Assembly (NCBI GenBank): GCA_964035795.1
Contig: OZ038320.1
Coordinates: 12,909,076 to 12,973,075, forward strand
From: Pterobdella sp. o SKG-2022
Taxonomy: Eukaryota > Annelida > Clitellata > Hirudinida > Piscicolidae
Length of the DNA: 64,000 bases
Direction of reading: 5' to 3'
Made by a program: the position numbers and the translations under genes. Shown in pieces: positions 1 to 14,100 of the stretch. A model generated the notes under the pieces. It did not search any database and was not told where the DNA came from. It saw only the letters and a list, made by a program, of their open reading frames with translations. Position 1 is the first letter of the stretch. The number at the start of each line of letters is the position of its first letter.

Positions 1-3000
1 AGTGTTTGGTGGAACTGGAAAACCTGGAGCAAAAGCTAATTCACCGTCCAGCTGAATATAAAAAAATGACTTGAATTACTTCTATTCATTTTAAAAGTTT
101 TTTTCACTAATTTTTGGTTCAAAACTTATTTTGATAATTTAATAACTTTTAAATATTTTTTTTTTGAGATATTAACATATAAATAAAATTCTATTAGACC
201 AGAGCTTGGTTCATGTACTCTTCGAGATATGTTTTACACAGCCTTCTGTCCCAGTCATCCGTAATATGACCTCCGTACATTATTTCTCCAAATAAATACC
301 TTCAGTGGGATCGATTCGTTCATTGAATATTATAAAATAATCGAAAATCTAATATAACGTGCAAATTTAAGTATTTTTATGATTTTATTATAGAAAATTA
401 ATAAAGGTTCACTGCAAGAAATATACCTTAAATCTTCCCAAGGAACCTTTGCATTAGCTTCAAGATAGTTGTAAAGAACGCTTACACTGATTGTCAAATC
501 TCCCGTATTGAAAGGGTATATTCTGTTCCAACCCTGAGGTCCAAATTTTCTGCGTTCTGATACAACAGCATGGAAATAACACAAAGAGAAAAGAATGCTT
601 TTAAATTCTGCTTCCTTAGCACACATTTCTAAAGTATCCTGTAGGTAATTTATTAATAAAAAAAAATGAAAACAAGGTTTCAAATATTAAAAAAATATGA
701 ATTTAGAGGGCAGTGAGGTAACAAAGAATAGCCATTTTCAAAGATCATTTATAGTTCCTATAAAGAAAATAAAAATAAAAACGAAATAACTTTCTAAAAA
801 TCATAAGTATGAATTTCACTCTGAATAACCAAACTATATATGTGAGAAAAGTCTGGAAAAAATGACGAGAAGGAGTATAGCTAAAACTAAAACATATGAA
901 GCTTACAATATTTTTTATAATAAAAATATAGTTAGTATCTTTAAACTGAAACCTGGTTGAAGTTATCGAGAGACTTATGGAGGTTGGCCAACATGCCAGT
1001 GGGTGGTTCGTTAGTGATTTTTATAGAAGCTTGTAATATTCCTTGAGGGATTATATGGGCTTTCCTTTCTGGTGCCGGTTCTGCACTAATGAACACTCGA
1101 AAATCATTGTGGCTTTCATTGCTATACCTTTGAAATTTATAGATGTTTCAATATGAAAGCATAATTTAATGAAAGATTTTAAAGTGTTAGCCGATGAATG
1201 TCAATAATACTTTTCTAGTTTCTTCTCTAGAGTTGACAACCATCTTGATACTAAATGAATGTTCTGAAATTAATACTTTAAGTTATCAAAACTCCATAGT
1301 AGTGAAAAAACTCAATTGAAATGTTTTAAAATTTTCTCATTAATTTGGAAATTATTTGAAACCATCAAAAACAAAATTTTAAAAACGTTTCAGAGGAAAC
1401 GTCGGCAACTAACGCAAAATTAAGACTAAAACCTTCATCTTACTAGAAGCTTGGTAATACTTCATAAAGAATACTTTAAAAATTATTTGTCCTATATCTA
1501 ATTCACAGTTATTCCGATTACTAAATATTATTTTGACTTTTATTAAAGGTCTTTCGAACAAATAACCTGCAACACGACCCAGTGCCCTAGCCTTGCAGAA
1601 TCATCAAGAGCATTTTCTGCCACGGATTCTTGACCTTGTCCCAAAGATATGTTGTGGAAGTTTCCATTATCTGTAGTGAAACCAAGCTTGATGCCTAAGT
1701 TTTCAACATCTTTCAAAGGATCCACTCCAGGAGATAAAATAAACAAAATAGGATTTCCAGGGCTTGATTCCTCAAAGGATTTAGAAAAGTCCAAACTTCG
1801 TGTTTCTACAAACTTTGAACCTAACTTTTCTTCAACAAACAGTCTGAGTTGAAATAAAAATGGTATTCTTAGGTATGCTTAACAAACATACTACCATAAA
1901 AACTTAATGCATTTTATATTAAAATTTTTAACATCAGTATATTTTCAATAAAATGCAAACTTGACGGCATATGTCATGCGGTCGGGCCTCACTGCCCTTA
2001 ATATACACAGTCTTTGCAAAGAAGATTTATTTTTCCATTCCTGAGGCAGACGTTCTTTTTCTGGGTATTCACTTTCGACAAACTTTTTCCATCTTTTTTG
2101 TTTATTGGTTTATGAATTAATATTTTTCTAAAAATTTTTTCCAAAAACCTTTGATTTGTCTAAAAATTATTTTTGAGTAATTTTTCTCAAGTAAACATGA
2201 AGATAAAATCGTTAAAGTGTGCTCAATCTTTCGGAAAAATTAATGTAAAAATATAATATGTGAGAATAACAGATAGTGATGAGCACATATAATTTGTTTG
2301 AAAGGATATACCTTTTGGCAGACCCTTCAATATCTCTGTCCAGGTTGACAAAGTCGTCCAATGAGGATAGAGCCTGCAATATTTGATATCCTTATATGAA
2401 TTTAAATAAGTTTCGATCAACCGATTTATTTATTCATATCAAAATATTTCAAAATTAAATTTATCTTTATTATTTAATTCATCATTTGAAAAATGAAGTC
2501 GTGAGTTTTTGTTATAATTTCCTAATGACGATTCTGTAAAAAGCTAATCTTGTAAACTAAATATAAGTAACCTAACTTTTCAGAAACATCTCATATATTT
2601 TCAATACAGTAATCTAAAAAACATCAATTTGAGGGATTTCAATACATTTGTTCAAACTCAAGCTATAATTAGCAGTCAGTGTTACCTTACCATGAAACAT
2701 TGGCATGCTTAAGTTTGGAAAAATGTTTTCAAATTCCTCAAATTGATGTTTTATAGATAATAAGTAAATTAAATTATTCCAGTGAAAGCAATCTTTTTAC
2801 TTTGACAGCACCCCAACACTGATTGTTGAGGAAATCAACGGGAGTGTTGATGTTAGCGAGGGATGGGAGTCTCAATAGAAAATCCAACTCTTGTGGGTCT
2901 ATATCTTTGTTCATGTTTAGTATCTGCAAATCGTTTGAATTGCATGGAAAATAAAAGTTTGTTAGACAATAAAGCTTTTCGTAAACGGAACTACAACATT

Positions 3001-5111
3001 GATGTACTTGACAGAGAAGTTATGTTTTTGAAAAGCTTTCTTGTTTAATAAATTATTGTTTTTGTGTCTAGTAAATTTATTATTGACTTATTAGAATTTA
3101 ATATAAAATAAATTTATAAATATTGTAACTAATAGTGTGAAAAGCTGGACCTGGAAGGCGGTTTGAGCCATGAAAGTGAGCTTGTCTCTTTCAAAAAGAC
3201 CTCTTGACGTGTACGTGAAAACGCTGTACGTGATGCAGTCAATCAAGTTTAGTACTCTTTGCTTAGTGTCGTCAGATGGATCGGCTCTGTCGATTGCTTT
3301 CTCAAACACCACGCTAAACGCCTAGCCATATAGTATTTTAAATTAAGGTTTTTTTTTTAATTTCACTTGTTGAAAAAATTTTCAAAATTATAAAAAAAAC
3401 TCTATACGAAAAAAAAATTGAAATCACTTTGAGGGAGAACTGATACATGGGATGGATCTTGTTGAGGTCATTCAGAATGAAGTACAACAATGAAGCTCTC
3501 GATGCAGCACTCCTGTATGCCTCTCTTGCATCGTTTATCCGTGCTTCCGTCACCTTAGATTCTTTTACTTTCATTTCAATGTCAGATGACATACTTTTCG
3601 TTTTTTCAAGATTTTCAACCAAAGCATAATCGCCTAAAAAGTTTCCTTCGGCAGTAGACAACCTCGCTAGCAGTTCATCTTCTAGATTCTTTGTTTTGTT
3701 GGAACGATTTTTAATTTAATATTAGCATATCTTTATATATGAAACTAAAACAATAAAAAAAATTATATTCAGCATATTACTATTTGTTAATTTCACACTT
3801 TCTGAATCGTTCTTTTGTTAGATAGAGTAGTTTATGGAGAAAAAGATTGCTTACTCGGGAAATTGTAATAATAATCCAAAACTCAAATATTGCTTTTAAA
3901 AACTATTTTTTATAAAAAAAATACTTGCAATAAAATTTTTTTTCGTTTCATTATTTTGATTTTAATTATTTATTTATAACCTTGAGAGATATTTTAAATT
4001 GATTCTGAGATTTAGTGAGGTTGGCCTTTGACTTTTCAAGATCGTACCTTTCTTTACTCACTACATCAGCTAGTAATTGGTCTTCTAAACCATCTCTTGT
4101 TACTTGTATTGTATATTGATCATAATTTAAACGTCAAATACATAAAAAAATATTTCAAATAAAATTAATTCATTTAAATTAAATATAATTTTTAGTTTTA
4201 TTCAAAACCACCATTTTAAAGAATCAGAAATAAAATAATTGAAAAAATATTCATTAGTTGAAGATGAGTCAAACTAAACCTGTGAAGTTTATAAGTGTGG
4301 TTTGTGCTTGCAGTTCAGGTTTGTAGTGAGGGTTAGCAAGTTTAGTGTGCAGAATCAGTCGGAAATTTTTGTTGAATTCCACTTCTTTGTCTCCTACTCT
4401 CAATGCTGTTCCTTTTTTAATGAGATTCCGTCCTATCACAGGTTCCAATACCGGATCCAAAGCTTTTGAGAGAATAAAATTTTATGAAAAAAGCAAATAA
4501 TAATTTTAAAAAATTTAAATTATCTTACTTTCTTCAATGTTTTCAATAAGAACTGTATCTCCATTTGAAATTGCCATTTCAATACGATCCAAATAGCTTT
4601 TTTGACCTATTCTTATAACAACTAGCGCATCTCCATACTGACTTTTGATCCACTTAAGACCTTGCAACTGAGGATCTATTATCAGTGGCCATCTGATGTA
4701 AATCATTATTTTTAGTTATTTTTATCAACTATTTTTGTCGATAAACTAATAGAATATCAAAAAAGTAATAAAGTCAACCGCCAAATCACACCAAATTAAA
4801 CTTGAATAATTTTATATAGACCTTTCTGAGTTCATTAGAATTGCAGCATTTTCAGTGGACATGCGGTCACTAGGCAGACCACAGTTGTTCCACGATGCCA
4901 CTTGAGCGTCATCCGTGAGGAGAGATAAGGGATCGAAACCTGGAGTCAAAGGAATTGGAGTTTCAAGCTCTTTGGTTAAAAATGGAATCCAGTTGTTGTG
5001 CACTAGAGTGAGCCTGTAATGCTTTGTGAAGCAACCGATGTACGAAATAAAAGCTGCTACCAGCAGCATGTCTCCTGGTAATGTAGATTCCTGCTGCTTG
5101 AAATGACTTAC
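1..5111 (-). other. Dynein exons 66-80: AAA5, AAA6 and start of C-terminal domain
   Basis: Exons 4822-5111, 4529-4692, 4280-4462, 3981-4102, 3428-3688, 3151-3321, 2801-2923, 2312-2373, 1961-2092, 1567-1843, 1211-1263, 953-1127, 427-638, 200-299, 1-51 (cut by the window edge). Recognisable stretches are [70 protein letters not shown] and [18 protein letters not shown]. Intron 72 holds a foldback element. Confidence 0.92.
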
Positions 5112-8100
5112 CTTGAGAAAATAGGAAAAAATAATTGAAAAAAATATTCAAAACTTTTAGTAAAGTTTAAAAAATCGTTCCAATTTAGCGGTATAATCAG
5201 TATAATTAAGATTCAGTAACTACAACGCCAAACAGCATATAACAAGAGGACAACACCTGTTGGGTCCATCTGTCATTTTCCGAAGTAAGACCACTGACAA
5301 GTCGGTTGGCGAGGATAATTGTCTTTGAAGTTGCTTCTGCTTCTTGTTGACATTTGAGTTTAGCTTCAGTGGCTTGTTGATACTCTGCCGTCAATTTGCT
5401 CAGTGCATCTTCCAGGTCTGAGATTTTGTTTTGAATTCCCAACAACCTATCCTCAGCGGCCTGCCTTGTTTGTGTGGCTTGGTTTAAAGCTTGTCTCTTC
5501 GGTTCTACTTCACAGTAAACTTCATAGTACTTCATAATGTTTATCACCCATTTGCACAAACCAGCAGCTGAGGGGTAAAGAATTAATTCAAAACAAGGGG
5601 GGTTTTTTTTATAATGCGTTTTTTTGGAATAGAAACGCTTTCTAAAAATTAAAAAAGTTATAACTATCGATCTGACCTGGACTCAGCTCACTACCTCTAA
5701 TATATTAAATTACACTTCAACTCGAGAATTAAATTTTCCAAAATGACTTGAGTTAGCTTAAGAACAAAATTAGTGAAATTAGAAAAAATATTTCTTTGGA
5801 ATATTTAAAAAATACTCTGAACTTATAATATGCATCTTAGTTTCAAAAGTTTTGAAGTTGAACCCAGTCTTAAAATGTTAAATATATGTTATTATTTTTC
5901 AAAAACATCACCTGCAACAGATTTTTGTCTGACAGATTCAGCGTTGAACTCAGGCTTTTGAAGGTAAGGTTGCACAGCTTGTCTGCAAACTTCTGGAATA
6001 TTCTCCTTATCGTAGTTCAACAGATTGTTCAAAAACTCATCAACCTACAATAGTTTTTAACTTTATGAGCTCATAATTTTAGTTGAAGCATTTTTTTAAA
6101 CATTTGATTGCTAACGGATAAACAAAAAAACTAATCTTGTTTGATGATTCTCACCTTTCCCATCATTAGCTTCGTAGCATTCCAACTGCGATCTTTGGGG
6201 ATTTTCTTGGTCTTGTTGGCCAGTAGTACTGACACTGCAGCAGTCACATCTACTACTGCCGGCACCGGCTTGGCGAAACCTTTCAACTCTGTCAAGTTAC
6301 CCTATAAAATTTTTAAACAATCATTTATAAATTATATGCTTTCATGCTCTTTATTTAAAATTATTAAAAATTGTTTAATTTTTTTGAAAATAAATGAAAT
6401 TGATTATGTTTTAAGCAACAATTTTTTTCATAACAAGAGTATTGAAAAGTTTTATAAAAATTTGTACGAAAACATATATTATCAGCCTTATTAAGGGTTG
6501 CCAATGCTTCTCTTGCTTCAATGAGAGCTGGCTCAGCTTTAGCCAAATCTTCTTGGCAATCTTTGAATCTCCTTTTAACCTTTCGACCAAGAGTTCGTGA
6601 TTAGGTTTAAAATTCGGTATAAAACTTTGATAATTCACTTTTTAAGTTAGGCTATTTTAAACTTTCAAACGAAAAATTGTTTTTAAATTAAGAAGTGTGA
6701 ATTAGTTTTGAACAGTCATACTTCTTCATTTATAACTTGGACTTTTTTTTCCTCTTCACTGGCTATGGCTTTCTCTTTTGACACTTTTTCTGTGTCTGCT
6801 CCCACAACCTAAAAAATTTATATGAGATATTTTTGAAAACCGTCAAGTTTAATAAATAGTGAAATTCATTGCAAGTTACAAACTTGTATGAGTTTATTGG
6901 CTTGCTCATTTTTGAGAGATAACTCTTGTTCTTGTTGGGCTAATTTTGCTTTCAGACTCTCCACCTGGCTCGAGGATCCTTTCAGTTTTTCTAATCCTGT
7001 TTCTAATCTTATGATGCTCGCCTACAATAAAATCAGTAATTTATTGCTATAAAATTTTAAAATGTATTTTTAATTTTAAACTAAAAAATTTCACGTAATT
7101 TTGTTTGCAAATTAGCTAATTTAAAACAAACAGTATTCTTTAGAATTATTCAAGTTATAATATATAACGGATTTTTGATTAATCGATCAATAATAAAATT
7201 TTTTCATTAATATTTTTCTAACTTGTATCTTGGCATGCTTTTTGTACAAAAGATTTTGATAAAGAGAGATTTGTTCCAAAAAGCTTTTAGGCGTCGTGTA
7301 GTTGTAACGTCTTTCATTTTGTAAGTATAATTTACTCACTGTATTAACAGATTTATGAACAAATGCAACGAATTTTGACACCGACAGGCACATTTCAGGC
7401 TATATGAAATAAAGCATTAAAATGTGCATTTTCAATAAAAAAATAATCAATGAAAAACTAATGATATTAAATTTCTTACACTTAGCAACTCTATTTCACT
7501 TAGAAACCGGTGTGAAACTGAAATGAGGGCTTCTTCTGGCCATTCATGAAACCAATCTATAGAGGTACAATTTGTCAATGCGGGAAAATTTCTACTACGG
7601 ATTCGCAACGTATCTCCAACTGGTGAAAAGCATAAAATCACCTGTAATTTAATGAATATTTAATGGTTATTTGAATTTTAAATATAAATAAATGGTATTA
7701 TTTGAAAATTAGAATCAAGAAAAAATGAACTACTAACTTTTAATTGTTTCCTGACACGTTCGATAAAAAACTTCCAACAGTTTTCTTTGGAATCAAAAAG
7801 TCCCAAACCTTTGACTTCATTTCTAACACCGGAAATAATCATATCCATGTCATCTTCACCAAACAATTCAGGAATTTCTCCCGAAGCCAAAAGATCGTTT
7901 ATTAAAACTAAAAACCTTTCGTCAACGATATGTGCATCGGTGATTAATAAAACCATTCCTAAGCTTTTAAGACCAGCTTTCTGATACAGGCCTGAAAGAT
8001 CTGTTTTCAAATCTGCCACTCCATACCCTTTTTTCAAAGTTATCTATAAACATAATTATTTTATTAAAATATTTTAAATCAAGCACTATCTACAAAAAAA

Positions 8101-11100
8101 CACACTTGAAAAACTTCGTATCCGCTAATAAAAGCAGCCAGCTTAGATAAGCTCTGCTTTCCGCTTCCTCCAACACCAACAAGTAGAGCATTGCCCCTGG
8201 GAGCTTCTGTAATACGATTGATTCTCAAAACGTGAGAAATTGCATCTTCGAAAAGCACCAGGTTCATTGTTGCATTGATTTCATTGTAGTTCTCTAGAGC
8301 ATCAGTTAATATCTTGTTCACTTCTTTACTGCTCGACACAGGCAAATACTTGGGCTCTCCTATTCCGCTTGCAAAGTGACAGTACTGCAGAGGTTCTTTA
8401 AATAACACATTCTGTATGTAAAAAACAATTTTATTTATGAAATAATTTTAGTTACAATTTTCATTTTGAAATTTATATGATTTTTACTGATGATTAAAGG
8501 TGAAGGTTTGATACATACCTCATCCAAATCTTCAAATACTTTCTTGGCAACATCTTTTACTTGCTTATCATACATTTCAAGATCGTGAGCAGTAACAAGT
8601 TTGTCTCTATACACTCTTTCACTTTCATGCAACCATAAACGAACAATATCCGTGCCTGATTTCAAACATTCCAATCCCGCAAATAAAATGCCCTTTGGAA
8701 AGTAATATTAAAATTATTACTGGGAACCTATAACTAGCTAAGATGACAATTAAAACCTGAAAAATATTGGAAAGGTCTCTAAGGTTGAAAATATAATGAA
8801 ATTTAATAGCGGTAAGTTGAAAAGTTTGTGTCATTCTGACATGAAGAGTAAGGGCAGCGCTGACCACATTGGCGCACTGCTTTTGTACCGAAAGTGGAAA
8901 ACCGGCCAAATGCTGTTGTAATATGTTGCTATAGATTGAACTGAGTGCATCTTGGGAAGGAAAGCTTAAAGCAAAGACACAAAAATGTCTTTGAAGTCTG
9001 TTATTTATGGTAAAATTTCCTGCAGCTTGATTCATACAGGCCACGTATTGCGTGTTTGAAATTTCTTTCAATGTTAATTTGGTTCTGTCATACCAGTGGT
9101 TATAATCCAAGTGTTGTCTAATTAAAGTATGTGGTTGTACTGTTGCATATTTGTCTTTCTGCAAGTGATAGTCAGCTAAGTAAGGGATGAGTAAAATAAA
9201 TTCAATTTGAACACTAACCTCAGGCATGTTCATATCGTCAATGAAATAGACAAGCTTTTTGTTTCCAGGAGGGCCATAATTTTTTCCTGCTTTTTTTTCA
9301 AGTGGTTTTTCAAGTGCTTGTTGAAGCATTTCAGATGTGGTGTAAAAGTTGAATGGAACATTGACCACCATATACTCTTCGTTTAAACTTGATAATTTGT
9401 CATTTATCAACACTGTTTTACCTGTTCCTGCTCCTCCTACTAACATAACGGGAATTTTACGTTCCAGTAACACGTCCAAAAAATAACGTAATCTTATTGT
9501 TTCTGCCGTGTGAACCATTGTTGCCTGTCAAATGAAAATGTATTTTATTTTCTTTTCATACTTAAAATAATTATTTAATCAAAACTGATGCAAACCTGCA
9601 ATGGAATTTCAAGATCTAGTTCAAACTTGGGAACTTTCTTTGACCAGAGCTCAAATTTTTTTGTTTCTGGATCAACATAATAATCAAAAACACTGCCTTG
9701 ATTGGGAAACTTAACCGTTTTGAATTCTGAACACCACCACTTAGTGAACTCAACACGATGGTCGACCAACTTTTAAATAAGTTAATATTGTTTTTTGAGA
9801 AAGAATATTTGAAATTCAATTAATTTTTGTTCATCTATTTTTTTCAAATGAGTTATAAGTTGTAATATGAGACTTAACTCTCGAAAAAGAAGAGTTATTT
9901 AGCAGATATGTATTTTTTGTTTTCATCAAAATTAAATTGAAATAGAATAGTTTTTAAGTTTAAATAAAGTTTGGATAATCAGAGTTGAACCTGGTCTTGA
10001 AACAAGCACCCTCCAAACGCCCAAATGCACGAAAACACAAAATATAACTCGTACCTAGTAAAAAATAAGCAGAAATTTCAAATTCACAATTAAAACTAGA
10101 TATAAAACTAAATTGAATGGTACTGGTGAAACTCACGGACCATTCTTTGGGGCAGTCAGCAGGAGTGTTTTCAGGGATCAACAAGCATTCCAACAAGAAA
10201 CATAACATCTGCAGGTGGCTTATTTCTGTTACTGGAATGATCTTCTTGAACCTCATTCTCATCACCTTGTAATGAGTTTATGGAGTTTGAATGAGTTATA
10301 ACGCTTTTAGTCAATGTTTTGGAATACCTAGAAAACAATTTTTTGAACATATTGATTTTTTGTTATGAATGAATATATTTAAACTTGGGAAAGATATCTT
10401 CATTTGTATTTCAATATTTGATTAGATTTTTATTATATATTTTTTTAATTCATGTCAAAGGTATCAAAAGACTGAATTGAACTCACTTCAAGGCATGAAG
10501 GCACATACTTTTCAAAGAGGATCGTCAGGTTGGCTTTCTCTGGCTGCGATTCCCGTGTGTCTATCCAACTGCTTACGTATCTGTTGGGATAAAAAAACGC
10601 ATGCATTTTATTGAAGTAATATTATTAAAAACTTTAAAAAATCGATTTTCTATGGTTTTATAAGAGCTTTTCGAAGTCCAATGTGACGCACGGGTTCCAG
10701 CCCAAGTCTCCTGCATTGATGTAGAGTATTCCTGCCCTAGAAACAGTTGCTGGTGTTGCAGATTTTAAATGACTTATTTCAAATAACAGTCGCATTGTAT
10801 GATTCAACGGGATTCTTTCATTACTTGCTAAAGTTAAAACCTGTGATAAGATAGATAGTTAAACCTTTATAATTTTAGTTGTTAATCGATTTGATGTACT
10901 CAAATCGATACAGAATTTGTTAAAATTACTTTGTTATCATCCATAACAGTGTTTAAAGACTCGATCCACATTGGGTCGATGTCTCCATCGAGGACTATCC
11001 ACTTCAAACTGTCGCTACTGTTGTTTGCCATGTCTCGCATCACGTACGAAAATAAACCTGAGTGATATGAATTTAAATAAGAACTTTTCGATCTTTGGTG

Positions 11101-14100
11101 AGTATTGAAATTGATTTTAAAATTGAAATAACTATAAGCATCACCATCTTTCCATTCTCTCGTAGCAGGATTGATAATGCCAAATAATTCATTGTTAGTA
11201 ACTGCTTTAGGGTTCAAATCTACCGCTATTGGTTTTTTCTTCATGTTTTGGTGGGCACGAAACAATGTTTTCCAAACACAGCTTTTTCCTTAGTTTTTAT
11301 TTTTTTTACAATTCTATTTTAATTCAGTGGAAACAATTATAATATCTCATTTGCAAATAGTTAACTAAAACAGTCATATATAATAACCAGTGCCAGCACT
11401 TCCAACGATGAAGACTGAATGTCTCACTTCAAATAACTCCTGCAACTGAACCACCTGTAGGATGTTTCATTCATTCATACTTCTAGGTCTTTAAGGTGTA
11501 AACCTAGTTTCGAGTTTCCACAAGCTAAAATAACAACTTCAGATTATTATATAATATTGCTTTCAAAAACATGGCATATGTTTTTAATAACATAATTTTT
11601 TAAAATTTAACTACAAGTTTGAAAAGTTTTTTAATAGATTTCTTCAAGACAAAAAAAAATAAAAATGAAATGATAAATAATTTTTTTATCTAGCGCCAAG
11701 ACAAGCAACTGAGGCGCATTGCTACAAATTTAATGTAGCGAAAACACACTGTAGAACAGTATGATGATTGTAATTGTTGGCCCACGCGGGATCGAATCCG
11801 GTCTCTTTAGATAATTAGTCTAATGCTCAACCACTGAGCTATAGGGGCCGACATTTTCGAAATGTTTAGCCTCAACTTAGACCAAGGTCTTATAATGAAA
11901 TTTTAGTTTTGTTTTGAATAAAAAATTTCTTAAAAGTTAATAGTTTGTTATTTTTTCAATTTAACTACTTCAACTTGAAATTGTTCATTAAAAACACAAA
12001 TCAAAAACAGTAGAATCATACAGACCTTAAGAATAAATCCATCTTCTGGTTGAAGTTTAAGGTCAGCAACAGCGGATTTTATTTGATTTTCAAATTCTGA
12101 ATCTCTTTTGCGAGGCACATCCAAAGCAGGGAAGAGATCACCTATTAATCCCATGAAGACAGGCATGTCATCAGTCACTATCTTTGGTATGTTGAAGTCT
12201 CTCAAGGCTCTCATCAACACCTTTAGGATTTTTTCAGTGAATTTTTTAAAAATAAAAACAAATAAAATATTTAAAACTAAAAATATTAAAAAAACACCGA
12301 TTATAGCTAATGAACATTTTAAACATGATGCAGATGGGAATTGTCGCAAAGATATAAAATTTTATAGAACTTGATCTTCAGGCCTTTCCTTATCACTCCT
12401 CTTCAACGAACCAGCTACCACCAAGACGCTCTTTATGGCTCTCAGGCCCCAGTCGTAGTGGTCCTATGGGATCAATAATAAGGCCAAAATGAGAATTTCT
12501 AAGAGTTTTTAATTTTTATAAAAACCTTTTGAAAACCTCAGTAATTTTTATTAAAGTTTTGTTCGAAATGAGTGCTTGCGAGTTTTTTAGTATAAACATT
12601 AGTCAATTGGGAAAATTTAGGCATTGGTTTATATAACCAAAATCAATAAGATGAAACACTCTCAAATGAATTGATAATTTTTAAATTTCAAAACACCGAA
12701 CTTGTTTGGACAAAAGTTCTTTGCAAAGGGAGTAGAGAGTAATGAACTTCCTAGCTAACAAGCGTGCCTCCAAAAACCCCTCCGCCACCAACATGATCTC
12801 GCAAATCAACTCGAAATCCGGCACCACCATTGCACACGGTCTTCATATGGAATAAAAAATATTTTACTTCATCAATTTTATGTTACATAGCATTTTTAAA
12901 AGACATTCAGCAACTTCTAATTAAACGAGAAAGACAAATAAAGCAAGAGTACACACTTTATAACAAAAATAGGTTAATTTAAAAACATTATATCCAGATT
13001 TTATTGCTAATAAATGTTTTAAAAGTATTGTAATAAAAAAAAATAAGTTTTATACAAGTCTTAACCTATAATAGAAACAAACCCTATGGTTTATTGAGAA
13101 ACTTTATACACAATGCACGATTTCCGGCTATTTTACGTCAAGTCTTAACCTGAAAAGTGCTTTTAAGTTTTCAGGCAACTCAGTTCTGCCTGCATACCCA
13201 GGGTTCATAGTAATGAAGATGCCCACACTGAGAGACAGGCTTATCTCCTCTCCCAAAAAACTGAAAGACTGCTTCTTCGTTTTTATGGCGTCTTGAATGC
13301 ATTTTACCTGTAAATCGTTTTGTTGAAAGAATAATTTTAAAATTTTATTCAACTCATGTCAAAATGATTTGAAGCAAACACTTTTATTAACTAAATAATA
13401 ACACAAAACTTATCGTAATTTGAACTCCAATAAAAGTGCTTGATTCAAATCGTTTTTGTTAATAGGCTAGTTTAGTTAATCATCATGTTAAAAGATTACT
13501 TAAATACAATATAGTCAATAGTCACTGTCATTCAACATTAAATTTGCATTTAAAATAATTTCAAAAATCAGATTGCTTGAAAAACATTAAACTTAGCTTT
13601 GAATTTTTTCCTAATTTATCGTTTAAGTCTAAAAAATTCATTATGCAGTTTATCTTTGGGGTACAAAGTGGTTTAACATTTTTTCATTTTTTTTATTTAA
13701 TTCATAATAAAGCTTTATTTTAAACACATAGACCTAATAATATCGAATAAGACCCTACCTGTACAGCGACCACTGATAGAACCTCCACAGAGATTCTGTT
13801 GAACTCGTCGAAACAGCCCCAAGCACCAGATTGGGCCAGGCCTTTGTAGATGTTTCCTATTGACTATTGGGATTTATGTCATTAGTTATTTTCATTTAAA
13901 TCAATTGAGAATGAGTCAGATTAATGAAATTCAACATTTTTTGGATAAAAAAATTTTAATTTCAGCTTGCTCAACTTTTTCCCAAAATTCTGCTTTATCT
14001 GCCTGGTTGCTATAAAGAAAACTATTAGAAACTTTTAAAAGCTTTTTGTAAGACTAGCTGAGCGTTTATTCTAACTGGTTTAACAAAGTTTCTAATAAAT

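Noticed and set aside
11779..11850. tRNA-Ile-like sequence as a functional tRNA gene
   Set aside because: It continues into the SINE body and tail shared with two other copies, and its acceptor stem has a mismatch.
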